The notes: a model not told the origin generated them from the sequence alone. Numbered from the stretch's first letter, positions 1 to 9,327 are shown. The stretch is DNA of 64,000 nt from Collinsella sp. (GCA_019414565.1 DXLU01000031.1:124001-188000), one strand, 5' to 3'. Program-made: numbers and translations.

Positions 1-2298
1 CTTATTACGCTTAATCAGAGCGCATGCAGCGGCAAGGAAAGAGCTCAGGCCAGCCACCCCAAAAGCTGCAGCGGCACCAGCAGATATATCGCCAGTTCCA
101 GGCAAAGCTGCCCTGGCATCCTTTTTGCCCTTCTTTTGTTTATCGCCCTTGGCAACCTGCTCATCGCTGCCGGGTTTATTGCTGCCAACGGCAGCACCGG
201 CATTCGTCTCGTCTTCATAGACTTCGATCTGGACGGAAGCCTGAATGTTTGCCGCAGCCCCACGCGAAGGCTTAGCACGCAGCGTTGTCTTGCCAGCATG
301 CAGCGCCTTCAGCGTATTGCCGCTCACGGACGCAATCTCGCTATCAGCAATCTCCCATTCGACATCTTGATATGCGTCCGCCGGATCGACCGCCGCCACA
401 AGCAATACCGAATCGCCGCGCTTGACCTTAACAACCGACCCCTCGTCCTGCTTTTTGCCGTTCACGAGAATCGAAATCCTCTGCGCGGCAGGGCGGGCAA
501 CAACCTTGAGCTGCACCCTTACATCTATCAGGCCATTGGCAGTCGTGCCGGTTGCCTTGAGCGTCTCCCCCGCAGCCCCCGTCGACGGAACCTGTTGCCA
601 TTCAATTGGGCAATCGCAAGTCGATCCGTCCTTCATGGTGACATGCGCAACAGAAGGCAGCCTGCCCTTAACTTCGTCCGAAGACGAATGTTCAAGCACC
701 TCAACCGTGCCAAGTTCATCCGCCTTAACGGGAGTCTCCGAATCGTTTCCCGCAACGGTCACGGTACAGGTAGCCTCGGCCTCTCCATTGGCAACGACGC
801 CTTCGAGGACAAACTGGCCAACCTGGTTTAAGGCATCCCCCGAAACAGGATCGAGGTTCCAATAATTAACTGCGACCTCATCGCTCGTGCCATCCGAGTA
901 CTTGGCCTGGACCGTCGCCGGCAGCTGCGAGAGCAGCTCGTCGACCGTCGTGCCCTTCGCAACCGTCAGCGACGTCTCCGAAACCGAGGTAATAGCGGTA
1001 TCGGGGGCGACAACGTTGATGACAGCAGTCGGAGACAAATCGGCGAGTTCGGCATCGACATACTTGCCCGTCACGGTATAGCTGCCGGGCTTGCTCATAT
1101 CGACCTTCGAGGTATCCCAAGTGACGGCCATACCCTCATCGTCATCATCCGTCATCGTGCCATCTGAATACGTCGTGCCCAGGCCACTGGGAAGACCGCA
1201 GTTCTCGACAGCGGTTCCCTGAACAGCGTTAATAACCACCGTACGCGGCTGGAGCGCGGTGACCTCCCCTTCGCCGACAACGCTAACCTCTGCGGTAACG
1301 AGTCCGTCTTCGGAGCCCGAGCGATCATCGTCATCTACAAGTGCCATCATAGCCGCCCCGTCAAAGCCCTGGACCAGGCCCTCGACGGTAAACGTCCCGC
1401 CGGCATTTTCATACTCTTTGGGATCGATCTCGGCCCAGTCGATGCCGGCCAAAACCGTCGTGCCGTCAGCAAGCTCAACAGGAACGCTCGTTGGAAGCGA
1501 CGGCTCAACGCCCTCTTCGGTACGAACCCGATGCTTCTTGTTTCCACTAATGTGCTCGGGAGCGCAGATCTCCACGGTGACGGAGAGCGGCGCGCCAGTT
1601 CCCCTGAGACGTGACCAATCTGAATCCGAAGTGATCATTCCTGTCACCACGGTCTGCTTTCCAACGGGCCCCGTATATGAATAAGGGTCGAGATCCCAGT
1701 CGAGCACGTAGTCAGAGAGTACGCCCTCGGCGTTATACAGCCGCGTCCTTGCAGGCAGGCTCGGCTTTGTACCGCTGACCGTTGCGACCTTGGTGGGTAT
1801 CTGGAGCGAAGACTGCGTGACTACCTTTACCGTTGCCTCGGCCTTAACGTTCGCAATGCCCTCGAGAGTTCCCTTGAGCTTAAAGCTACCAACCTTGTTG
1901 TACTTGTGAGCCGGGGCCTGTTCCCAGTTAACCTTGACATCACAGGGCTCGGCAATTCCCTTGTAATGGACCTTGACCGTCTGGGGCATTAGAGGATCGA
2001 GCCCCAGCATCGTGCTGACCTTTACCGGCTCGACCTTCTCGACCTTGGACGAGACCTGAAGATCGAACTGCAACGGAATCTTCTTTTCGACGAGCCCCTT
2101 GTCATCGTTCCAGAACATCATACGGCCCTCGCCGTTGATCATTCCGCCCTTGTTCCAGTCGACATTTGCCGTATCCCACGTAATGTCCGAAACGCGCAGC
2201 GTCCACTCGCCGCCCAGGAATTCCTCGGCCTCGTTGAGCGGGACGTCAATCCATGCAGGAAGAACCTCGGGAGAAGGAACGCCCTTCAGAGATACGCC
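1..2298 (-). CDS. Big_4-repeat wall-anchored surface protein, C-terminal part (runs off window edge)
   Basis: This is the continuation, one frame over, of the gene that starts at 3892. It stays open for about 766 codons to the window edge. It consists of repeated bacterial Ig-like domains of the Big_4 kind, recognisable by recurring YSDGT-type strands followed by V.W and G.F.V.G patterns. The last visible residues are LPGTGD, a hydrophobic segment and the basic tail KRNK: a sortase sorting signal, so the protein should be covalently wall-anchored. The stop codon lies outside the window. The frame change maps to about 2296-2300, where an AAGGGC run on the coding strand seems to carry one extra base; deleting it joins both halves into a protein of roughly 1,297 residues. 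Big_4 arrays are usually stalk modules of adhesins; no binding head is visible. It could be a true pseudogene or a sequencing error. Confidence 0.8.
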
Positions 2299-3892
2299 CT
2301 TCAACGTCGGGACGGTTAATCGCATCCGGATCGATCACGTAGACCTTCATCGAGGTAGGGATATCCGTTCCTGCAATATGGCCATGCAGAATAGTGTTCG
2401 CGGTTGGCCGAGGATCATAATCGTCCCATTCGATGGCCAGATCGGTGGCAATTGTGCCGTCCTTGCACACCGCGGTGCCGTTGCCCGTAAAGGGACGAAG
2501 CGTTTCGCCCTTGTAGATCGTGTCCGTAAACTCGTTGTCCCTCGGAGACGTCTTTTTGACATCAAACTGAGCGCGTTTCAGATGTGCCTTGACGGTGACG
2601 GTGCCAAAATCGGCGGCAACGGTATCCGAATAGTAGTTGCCGATTGTAGCTGTACCCTCGATCGTCGCCTCGTCGACCGTTCCGTCCTCAAACTCCTGGG
2701 GAATGGCGTTCCACTCGAGAATTTGAAGGGGATACTGCTCGCCATCCGACAGCCTCGCCAGCACGTACGTGGGGAGCGCGATATCGGCATTGGGAGCACC
2801 GAGCAATTCGAGTACAACGGGATCTGCAAGATCAAATACGTCCACGGTGGCCTTGACCGGCATCCCCGTGTCACGCAAATGGCCGTAGACCTCGAACGAG
2901 CCAGGCTGGGCATATTGGGAGGAATCGATTGGATCCCAGTCCGCAATGCTCGAGATTCGAGAACCATCCCATAGCACGACATCGATGAATGAGGGAAGGT
3001 TGGGCTTGATTCCCGTTGTCGTTAAAACGGACACGTCCTCGAGCTTTTGAACCTGCTGAACTTTAAGGTTGCAGCGAACTTGCTTACCCTGAAGCGGCCC
3101 CGACTGGTTGGCAAGCGGGACGTCGATCTGCTTCATACCGGGCTTCGAGACAATGTCTGCGGTAAAAACGCCCTCGCGGTACCAATCGATGTTGACCGTC
3201 TCGGCAGAGCCATCCGAGTACACAACGCGGGTCCTTTGCGGCAGCGTGCTGCCTCCGCCCTGCGTCGGAAGAACGTTGACAAGCGTATTGACGGAAACCG
3301 GATCGATGGACACGACCTGTTTTGATGAATAGTCGGCAGTCTGAGCGGGGGCAGTCTGAGGCGTCGGCAGGTCTTCTGCCAGCTGAGCACCATCGTTGGT
3401 CGCCTCGCTCGGATTTTCAGTTACATCCACTTGAGCTGCCGGCTGGACCATCACGCGCTGCGATGCAGCGAGCGAGATGCCGGCAACCGAGCCACGGAAC
3501 TCATAGACGCCCGCAGCCAGTTTGCTCAAATCGGTTCCGTCGGCATCCTGCGACTCCCAGACAACGGAGCGCTGCTCAGTTTTACCAGACTTAAATTGAA
3601 CTGCAACGGTACCGGGAAGCGTTGCCGTCCCTCCAGCACCCAACGTTATATCGGGCAGTGCCGTGATGGATACCGCTTCGTCGGCTTGCTTGTCATTGCC
3701 CGCACCGGTCTCGGAATCGCCCTGGGCGGTCTGATCCTGTGGGGCGGCTTGCTGCGCGGGCGCCGCCCCCGCGGCAATCGATATGCCATCGACCCCCTGA
3801 AGGGCTTCTGCAATCGCCGGCATGGGCATCGACCCCGCCGTCATCGATAATGCCAAACCTGCCGTAATTGCTGCGGTTACATGCCTGTTCAT
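2246..3892 (-). CDS. Big_4-repeat surface protein, N-terminal part (frameshifted)
   Basis: The ATG at 3892 is preceded by GGAGG at ideal spacing; the upstream in-frame ATG at 3979 lacks one. A signal peptide of about 32 residues (MNRHV basic end, hydrophobic core, cleavage near AIAEA) is followed by a Gln/Asp-rich linker and several Big_4-type Ig-like domains, each with a YSDGS or DGS strand and a conserved Trp. The frame ends 17 codons past the probable frameshift near 2298 with residues unlike the repeats, whereas the neighbouring frame resumes repeat-like sequence at once. It therefore belongs with the 1-2298 segment as one interrupted, sortase-anchored protein. The gene is monocistronic; downstream is the window edge, and upstream is a repeat-filled gap before gatCAB. 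Confidence 0.8.
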   Translation of the reverse strand: MNRHVTAAITAGLALSMTAGSMPMPAIAEALQGVDGISIAAGAAPAQQAAPQDQTAQGDSETGAGNDKQADEAVSITALPDITLGAGGTATLPGTVAVQFKSGKTEQRSVVWESQDADGTDLSKLAAGVYEFRGSVAGISLAASQRVMVQPAAQVDVTENPSEATNDGAQLAEDLPTPQTAPAQTADYSSKQVVSIDPVSVNTLVNVLPTQGGGSTLPQRTRVVYSDGSAETVNIDWYREGVFTADIVSKPGMKQIDVPLANQSGPLQGKQVRCNLKVQQVQKLEDVSVLTTTGIKPNLPSFIDVVLWDGSRISSIADWDPIDSSQYAQPGSFEVYGHLRDTGMPVKATVDVFDLADPVVLELLGAPNADIALPTYVLARLSDGEQYPLQILEWNAIPQEFEDGTVDEATIEGTATIGNYYSDTVAADFGTVTVKAHLKRAQFDVKKTSPRDNEFTDTIYKGETLRPFTGNGTAVCKDGTIATDLAIEWDDYDPRPTANTILHGHIAGTDIPTSMKVYVIDPDAINRPDVEGRISEGRSFSRGSSCMD

Positions 3893-4104
3893 TGAACCTC
3901 CCGACACGTGCAACCAACACGGTTGCAGGAACAACACACCTCCCAGTGTGCTGCCGGAAAACTCAAGGCCCCTTATCAAAAAGGCAAGCGGTATCCATTC
4001 ACGAAATAGTCACCGGGTAAGCTGCTTTGTTGTACAGCAAACCGTAGCGACCACGATACGCATCTGCGGCTCCAGAGAGGATCCACTTCCGCCTTTACAG
4101 ATTG

Positions 4105-4284
4105 AAGTCAAATACTTTTCCCAAGAAGTGAACGAGTGAAATCAGCCCCCGAAGCAGCCGCACTTTTAGGCAGCAAAACCGCAGGAAAAACTCGACAAAA
4201 CTGCAGGAAAGCGGGCTCAAAAAGTGTCGATGCTTCGGGGGTCCAAATAAGGTCGTTCACTTCTCGGGAAAAGTATTCGACTTC
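4105..4284. repeat. Imperfect 180-bp palindrome
   Basis: Left arm 4105-4168 and right arm 4219-4284 are imperfect inverted copies. The outer 31 bases (4105-4135) match their partner at all but two positions, and the inner CCCCCGAAGCA/TGCTTCGGGGG blocks also pair. It lies in the 668-bp gap between gatB and the Big_4 gene. The rest of that gap (3893-4104 and 4285-4340) shows no gene; 4315-4333 holds half of a GTGACAAAGGGACAG hairpin repeat. Confidence 0.7.
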
Positions 4285-4335
4285 GATTTCCACCGCCCTC
4301 CAATGAGACCGAATGTGACAAAGGGACAGTCCCTC

Positions 4336-4368
4336 TTCAAAAATGGGCGCGCCGACGGCGCGCCCATT
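4336..4368 (-). terminator. GC-rich hairpin with T run
   Basis: ATGGGCGCGCC and GGCGCGCCCAT form a perfect stem at 4342-4368. On the minus strand it is followed by TTTTTG, the shape of an intrinsic terminator. It could be a second terminator for gatCAB read-through. Confidence 0.55.
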
Positions 4369-4417
4369 CACCAAATTCCATTCAGCCCGCCTGACCCGGA
4401 AGGCCGAGTCGTTGCAG

Positions 4418-4556
4418 AACCCGGGAGCCCCGGCAGGGCGAGTGCTTGCTCAAAATGAGTTCCGCACGCAAAGAAGGCCACTTAATGTGGCCTTCGTCTT
4501 GCGCAGGACTGTTCGAAATTTTGAGGAAGCACCCGCCCTGCCGGGGCTCCCGGGTT
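4418..4556 (-). terminator. Long hairpin after gatB containing an intrinsic terminator
   Basis: Arms 4418-4447 and 4527-4556 are 30-bp inverted repeats with one mismatch. The core 4473-4495 is a perfect GAAGGCCAC stem with a 5-base loop, followed on the minus strand by TTTGCG. It begins 5 bp after the gatB stop, so it is the likely gatCAB terminator. The extra long outer stem is unusual. Confidence 0.65.
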
Positions 4557-4561
4557 CCCGT

Positions 4562-6238
4562 TTACGAGAGCGACGTTCTCAGCAACTCGTTGAAGAGTTT
4601 CGGGTTGCCCTTGCCGCGGCTTGCCTTCATGCACTGGCCCACCAAAAAGCCGATGACCTTCTGGTTGCCGTCACGATACTGCTGCGCCTGATCGGCACAG
4701 TTTGCCAGCACCTCGTCCACGATCGGCTGCAGCGCGCTGGCATCGCTCACCTGACGCATACCACGCTCGTCGACGATCTTGTTGGGGTCGTCGCCGGTCC
4801 GTGCCATCGCCTCAAAGACCTCGTGCGCCTGGTTGGAGCTAATGGCATCGGTCGCCAGCAGCTTGGCGAGTGCCGCCACCTGAGCCGGCGCGATGCCGGA
4901 CTCGGCGAGCGACACGCCTGCGCCCTTAAGGTAGGCGATCATCTCGTTGACCAGCAGGTTTGCGACCGTCTGGGCCTCCTTGCCGGCCATACCGGCAGCG
5001 GCGGCCTCAAAGAAGTCGGCAAACTCAGGGTCGCCAGCAATCTGCTCGGCGTCAGCCGTCTTAATGCCAAAGTCGGCCTCAAAACGGACGCGCTTGGCAT
5101 CGGGCAGCTCGGGAATCTCGCCACGGCAGCGGTCGATGAACTCGTCGTCCAGATCGAACGGCGCCAGGTCGGGATCGGGGAACAGACGATAGTCGTCTGC
5201 CGTTTCCTTCACACGCATGACCACGGTGCGCTTGCGGCTGGGCTCCCAGTGGCGGGTCTCCTGATAGATGATGCCGCCCTCCTCGAGCACCTCGGCCTGG
5301 CGGCAAATCTCGTAGGCAAGGCCGTCGTGCAGACTCTTAAACGAGTTGAGGTTCTTGAGCTCGGTCTTGGTGCCCAACTTGGTCTCGCCACGGCGACGCA
5401 GCGACACGTTGCCGTCGCAGCGCATGGAGCCCTTCTCCATGGAGCAGTCCGAAATGCCCAGCGTCACAAAGATGCGACGGAGCTTCTCCATAAACAGGCG
5501 AGCCTCCTCGGGCGTGCGCAGGTCGGGCTCGGTGACGAGCTCGATCAGCGGCGTGCCGCAGCGGTTGTAGTCGACGAGCGACTCAGCCGCGGCGGTAATG
5601 CGGCCCTCGGCGCCGCCCACGTGAACCATCTTGGCGGCGTCCTCCTCCATGTGGATGCGCAGGATGCGGATGGGCACCGTGTAGGAACCGTCCTCGCGAC
5701 GCTCGGGCATCTGCAGGTTGGACGCATCGTAGCTGGCCAGATGACCGGCGCGCTGATTGCCCTCGCGCATGGTCGACGTCATGGACGTGGACAGACCCTC
5801 GGCGTTGGCCGAGGCGCTCGCCAGGCTCTGGGCCTCGGCCTCGCCAAATGCGCAGTCGGGGCGCTCGGCGGCACCGCGACCGGTCACGTCCAGGTCCAGG
5901 TGACCATACATGGCAAAGGCGACCGGACCCTGCGTGGTCTGGAAGTTCTTGGCCATATCGGGATAGAAGTAGTGCTTGCGGTAGAACATCGAGTGGCGCT
6001 GGATCTCGCAGTTGGTGGCGAGACCGGCCTTGACGATACTCTCGATGGCGCGCTTGTTGGGCACCGGCAGGGCGCCGGGCAGGCCCAGGCACACCGGGCA
6101 CACGTTGGCGTTGGGCTCGTCATCGTGGCTGAGCTTGCAGTTGCAGAACATCTTGGTATCGAGTGCGGTGAGCTCGGTATGGATCTCCAGGCCGATCACG
6201 GCCTCCCAATCCTGCAGGACCTCGGAAAGCTCCTTCAT
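4562..6238 (-). CDS. gatB: Asp-tRNA(Asn)/Glu-tRNA(Gln) amidotransferase subunit B
   Basis: GatB binds misacylated Glu-tRNA(Gln) or Asp-tRNA(Asn) and activates it so that ammonia from GatA can form Gln- or Asn-tRNA. The N-terminal signature WEAVIGLEIHTEL, the CPVCLGLPG loop with its metal-site cysteines, and FYPDMAKNFQ are all present, and the helical tail and C-terminal YqeY-like tRNA-binding region follow. At 558 residues it is longer than the usual 475-500. The excess lies between about residues 112 and 185, where an Ala/Ser/Glu-rich segment separates the FYPD motif from RIHMEEDA. Its ATG overlaps the gatA stop (TAATG), so the two are translationally coupled in gatC-gatA-gatB order. Confidence 0.97.
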   Translation of the reverse strand: MKELSEVLQDWEAVIGLEIHTELTALDTKMFCNCKLSHDDEPNANVCPVCLGLPGALPVPNKRAIESIVKAGLATNCEIQRHSMFYRKHYFYPDMAKNFQTTQGPVAFAMYGHLDLDVTGRGAAERPDCAFGEAEAQSLASASANAEGLSTSMTSTMREGNQRAGHLASYDASNLQMPERREDGSYTVPIRILRIHMEEDAAKMVHVGGAEGRITAAAESLVDYNRCGTPLIELVTEPDLRTPEEARLFMEKLRRIFVTLGISDCSMEKGSMRCDGNVSLRRRGETKLGTKTELKNLNSFKSLHDGLAYEICRQAEVLEEGGIIYQETRHWEPSRKRTVVMRVKETADDYRLFPDPDLAPFDLDDEFIDRCRGEIPELPDAKRVRFEADFGIKTADAEQIAGDPEFADFFEAAAAGMAGKEAQTVANLLVNEMIAYLKGAGVSLAESGIAPAQVAALAKLLATDAISSNQAHEVFEAMARTGDDPNKIVDERGMRQVSDASALQPIVDEVLANCADQAQQYRDGNQKVIGFLVGQCMKASRGKGNPKLFNELLRTSLS

Positions 6239-7752
6239 TACAGCTCGCCTCCCTTCCCGGCAAAATCGGGCGCGACGGAAAGCGCGGGCGCACCCGTGGC
6301 GGCATCGGCAAAGCCGCGCTCCAGGGCGCGGGCAAACGTGAGCAGCTGACGGTCCTTAAAGGCCGGACCAACCAGTTGGGCAGAAACAGGCAGCTTGCTG
6401 TCCTCGCCCAGGCCCAGCGGCACCGAGATACCGCCGTTGCCGCAAATGTTGAGCGAGATGGTGTACAGATCGGAGAGGTACATCTGCGTGGGGTCGCTGA
6501 TCTCGCCAAACTTAAAGGCCGTGCGCGGCGAGGCGGGCATGAGGATGGTGTCCACCTTGGCATACGCGGCGTCGTAGTCCCGCGTGATGAGCGTACGGGC
6601 CTTTTGCGCGGCGTAGTAGTACTTGTCGTACACGCCCGAGCTCAGCAGGTAGGCGCCGAGCATCTGACGGCGCTTGGCCTCGGCGCCAAAGCCGTGGGCG
6701 CGCGAAAGCGAGCTCTGGTCGGACAGGTTGGCGCAGCCCTCCTCCTGATAGCCGTAGCGAATGCCGTCAAAGCGAGCCAGGTTGGAGAACGCCTCGGCCG
6801 GACCGATGACGTAGTAGGCAGCGATGGCGGCATCCAGGTGCGGCAGGTCGACCTCGACCAGCTCGGCGCCCTGGTTCTGCAGCTCCTGGGCGGCGCGCTG
6901 AACAGCGGCCTTGACCTCGGGCGTCAGACCCTCGGCCTCCATAAACGCGGGGATGATGCCCACGCGCTTGCCCTCGATGCTGTCGTTGAGATGCTCGGTA
7001 AAGTCGACGGCGCAATCCTGGCTCGTGCAGTCGTACGGATCGTGGCCCGCGCCGGTAAGCGCGTTCATGGCCAGCGCGACATCCTCGACCGTGCGGCCAA
7101 AGGGCCCCACCTGGTCGAGCGACGAGCCAAAGGCGACCACGCCGTAACGGCTCACGGCGCCATACGTGGGCTTAAAGCCCACCACGCCGCACAGCGACGC
7201 CGGCTGGCGAATGGAGCCGCCGGTGTCCGAGCCCAGCGAGAGCGCGACCTCGCCCGCGGCGACGGCGGCAGCGGAGCCGCCCGAGGAGCCGCCGGGCACG
7301 CGTTCGGTATCCCAGGGGTTGTTGGTGCGGTGGAACGCCGAGCTCTCGGTGGAGCTGCCAAAGGCAAACTCATCCATGTTGGCCTTGCCCATGGGCAGGC
7401 AGCCGGCGTCGAGCATGCGCTGGACACAGGTGGCGGTGTAGACGCTCTGGTAGTCCTCGAGCATGCGGGAAGCGCAGGTGGTGCGCGTGCCCACGAGGTT
7501 CATGTTGTCCTTAATGGCCAGCGGCACGCCCGCGAGCGGGGGCAGCGGCTTTCCGGCGGCACGGTCGGCATCCACACGCGCGGCGGCCTCGAGCGCAAGC
7601 TCGGGCGCCACCTGCAGGAATGCCTGGACCCCGCCCTCGCGCGCCTCGATGGCGGCAAGGGAGGCCTGGGCCACCTCGGTAGCGGTAAAGTCGCCGGCGG
7701 CAACGCCCGCGGCGATCTGGGCGGCGGTAAGGGAATCGAAGCTTAGCGCCAT
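6238..7752 (-). CDS. gatA: Asp-tRNA(Asn)/Glu-tRNA(Gln) amidotransferase subunit A
   Basis: Amidase-signature glutaminase of the GatCAB complex; it releases ammonia from glutamine and passes it to GatB. The catalytic triad is visible: Lys81 in LAIKDN, the cis-Ser156 in GGSSGGS, and the nucleophile Ser180 in GSDTGGSIRQPAS. At 504 residues it is normal for the family (about 485). The start codon overlaps the gatC stop and the stop overlaps the gatB start, both as TAATG, a tightly coupled operon. Its presence implies that this organism makes Gln-tRNA and/or Asn-tRNA indirectly. Confidence 0.98.
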   Translation of the reverse strand: MALSFDSLTAAQIAAGVAAGDFTATEVAQASLAAIEAREGGVQAFLQVAPELALEAAARVDADRAAGKPLPPLAGVPLAIKDNMNLVGTRTTCASRMLEDYQSVYTATCVQRMLDAGCLPMGKANMDEFAFGSSTESSAFHRTNNPWDTERVPGGSSGGSAAAVAAGEVALSLGSDTGGSIRQPASLCGVVGFKPTYGAVSRYGVVAFGSSLDQVGPFGRTVEDVALAMNALTGAGHDPYDCTSQDCAVDFTEHLNDSIEGKRVGIIPAFMEAEGLTPEVKAAVQRAAQELQNQGAELVEVDLPHLDAAIAAYYVIGPAEAFSNLARFDGIRYGYQEEGCANLSDQSSLSRAHGFGAEAKRRQMLGAYLLSSGVYDKYYYAAQKARTLITRDYDAAYAKVDTILMPASPRTAFKFGEISDPTQMYLSDLYTISLNICGNGGISVPLGLGEDSKLPVSAQLVGPAFKDRQLLTFARALERGFADAATGAPALSVAPDFAGKGGEL

Positions 7753-8063
7753 TATTCGCTCTCCCCCTCTCCCAAAATGGACGGCACGCGGAAGTAGCGC
7801 TCACGCGCGCTGCCGGCGTTTTCGAGCGCGACGTCGAGCGGCAGGTCGCGCTCGGGCTCGCGCAGGTCATCGCCCATCACGTTGGACAGGCTTCCGATGG
7901 GATGGAACGTGGGCTCCACGTCGGGCAAGTCATATTGCAAGACGGGCTCGAGCATCTGGACGGCGTCGTTCATGTAGGACGTCATCTGGGTGAGCTCGTC
8001 ATCGGTCAGTGCGATCTTTGCGTACTCGGCGATGCCGCGCACGTCTTTCTCGCTGAGTGCCAT
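7752..8063 (-). CDS. gatC: Asp-tRNA(Asn)/Glu-tRNA(Gln) amidotransferase subunit C
   Basis: The 103-residue GatC belt subunit clamps GatA to GatB. It has the family start (SEKDVRGIAEYAKIALTDDE), a following helix, and a C-terminal FRVPSIL segment. I start at the ATG at 8063 because AAGGGAG lies 6 bases upstream; the in-frame ATG at 8081 would cover that site. It is the first gene of gatCAB. A TATACT box on the minus strand at 8099-8104 is a possible -10 element, with no convincing -35. Confidence 0.95.
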   Translation of the reverse strand: MALSEKDVRGIAEYAKIALTDDELTQMTSYMNDAVQMLEPVLQYDLPDVEPTFHPIGSLSNVMGDDLREPERDLPLDVALENAGSARERYFRVPSILGEGESE

Positions 8064-8200
8064 AGGCGCTCCCTTCCGCATAACAGATAAACCGCTCTAG
8101 TATACAAGGCAATGCCGCTTGGAGCAGGCGCTTTACCCAAATGCAGCGAAAACGTAACGAGGGCGGCGGGCTGGCAGGCTGCGGACTGGCGGTTCTGGAG

Positions 8201-8283
8201 CGAAACCGCACCGTCCATAGCGAAAACCGTCTCGCCCACAACGAAAACCATCCCGCCCGCAACGAAAACCATCACAACATTCG
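8201..8283. repeat. Four degenerate 21-bp tandem units leading into a palindrome
   Basis: Units beginning CGAAAACC at 8201 (20 bp), 8221, 8242 and 8263 repeat with 21-bp period. The last unit is also the left arm of the palindromic repeat at 8266-8330, as if that arm had been amplified outward. This and the two hairpins that follow fill the gap between gatC and the sortase gene. Confidence 0.7.
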
Positions 8284-8330
8284 ACGCTTTTCGCCAAAAT
8301 CGAGCTTTTCATCGAATGTTGTGATGGTTT
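8266..8330. repeat. 65-bp palindromic repeat, family A, copy 1
   Basis: The arm AAACCATCACAACATTCGA at 8266-8284 pairs perfectly with 8312-8330. The same 65-bp unit recurs at 18709, 22846 and 24088. The interior is asymmetric; copies 1 and 2 are in the opposite orientation to copies 3 and 4. Confidence 0.9.
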
Positions 8331-8340
8331 GGAAGCCCCG

Positions 8341-8375
8341 ACCACCACAAAGGTGCCTGTCCCCATTGTGGTGGT
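8341..8375. repeat. CCACCACAAAGG hairpin, family B, copy 1
   Basis: ACCACCACAAAGG, loop TGCCTGTCC, then a nearly complementary CATTGTGGTGGT arm. It sits 13 bp past the stop of the minus-strand sortase gene, where a terminator would be. Confidence 0.8.
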
Positions 8376-8388
8376 TCTGGAGAATGTC

Positions 8389-9327
8389 CTATGCCGAGGC
8401 CTTGGCCTTGCGGCGCTTGCGGACCGCGTGGATCACGATGTCCAGCAGCAACAGCACAATGGCTACGACCACAATGAGCACGGCGAACTCGCGCTTGCCC
8501 CAGTGGCGGCCGGCCAGCGACTTTTGCTTGTCGACGTCCTTCTTGTTGTACTTGGTGCGCACGCAATGCACCAGCAGGCGATGGTCGTTCACGCCATAGG
8601 GCGTGCAGGTGACGAGCGTCACTTTGTCGGCGCCGGGCTCGATGGTCAGCGACTCCATCTCCTCGGGCAGCACGACCTCGGAGTCCACCATCTTATAGGC
8701 GAGCGTCTTGCTCATGGTGTGCAGCAGCACCAGGTCGCCGGGCTCCAGCGAATGGATGTCGTCGAACATGCTCAGGTTGCGCATGCCCGAGTGCGCCGTG
8801 AGCACGCAATGCGTCGAGGTGCCGCCCACCGGCAGGCTCGTGCCTTCCAAGTGCCCGACGCCCGCCATAAGGACTTCCTCGCTCGTGCCGTGGTAGATGG
8901 GCATGCTCACGTCGATGGAGGGGATCTCGACCCAGCTCATCATGGGGTCGCGGTCAAAGATGAGCTGCTGGGCGTAGGGCTCGATCTGGTCGGCGGGGAG
9001 CTCGGTGGCCTCGCCCGCCAGCCGCTCGTTAAAGGAGCGCGCCTGGAGCAGGATGCGCTCGCGCTCCTCGGCAGACAGCGCGTCCACGGTGCTGGACACG
9101 GTGCTGATCTGGTTGAACACGCCCGAGGCCTCGAGCCGGTCCAAGATCCACGGCCAGGTCATAAGGCCCACGCCAATAAGGATGATGACGATGGTGATGA
9201 GCCGATCGGCCCAGCGCGGCAGTCGCTTGCGACGGCGCTTGGGCTTTGGTTGAGGTTTGGGCTGAGGGCTTGAGCCGCCGTTGTCCGCGGCGTTATTGCT
9301 CTTCATATGTTTGGCGCCCTGCACCAT
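8389..9327 (-). CDS. Class C (pilin-polymerising) sortase
   Basis: Membrane transpeptidase that cuts LPxTG-like signals and joins pilin subunits. Residues 1-38 are Pro/Lys/Arg-rich and cytosolic, followed by a membrane segment (about 41-62) and the beta-barrel domain. The catalytic His is in LTAHSG, the Cys in TLVTCTPYG, and the Arg-containing strand follows in NDHRLLVHCVR. A second membrane segment and an RKRRK tail close the protein; N- plus C-terminal anchors and the TCTPYG motif mark class C rather than the housekeeping class A or E. The 5' GAGGAG nine bases before the ATG at 9327 supports this start. Its likely substrates are the pilins at 10363-17240, transcribed from the same strand but separated from it by the duplicated RNA/peptide unit. 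Confidence 0.93.
   Translation of the reverse strand: MVQGAKHMKSNNAADNGGSSPQPKPQPKPKRRRKRLPRWADRLITIVIILIGVGLMTWPWILDRLEASGVFNQISTVSSTVDALSAEERERILLQARSFNERLAGEATELPADQIEPYAQQLIFDRDPMMSWVEIPSIDVSMPIYHGTSEEVLMAGVGHLEGTSLPVGGTSTHCVLTAHSGMRNLSMFDDIHSLEPGDLVLLHTMSKTLAYKMVDSEVVLPEEMESLTIEPGADKVTLVTCTPYGVNDHRLLVHCVRTKYNKKDVDKQKSLAGRHWGKREFAVLIVVVAIVLLLLDIVIHAVRKRRKAKASA

Noticed and set aside
4343..8090. Long plus-strand open frames opposite gatB and gatA
   Set aside because: Antisense shadows of recognised genes; Leu/Gly/His-rich sequence without motifs.
8201..8375. CRISPR array
   Set aside because: The 21-bp units are contiguous without spacers and lead into a palindrome; no cas genes are present.
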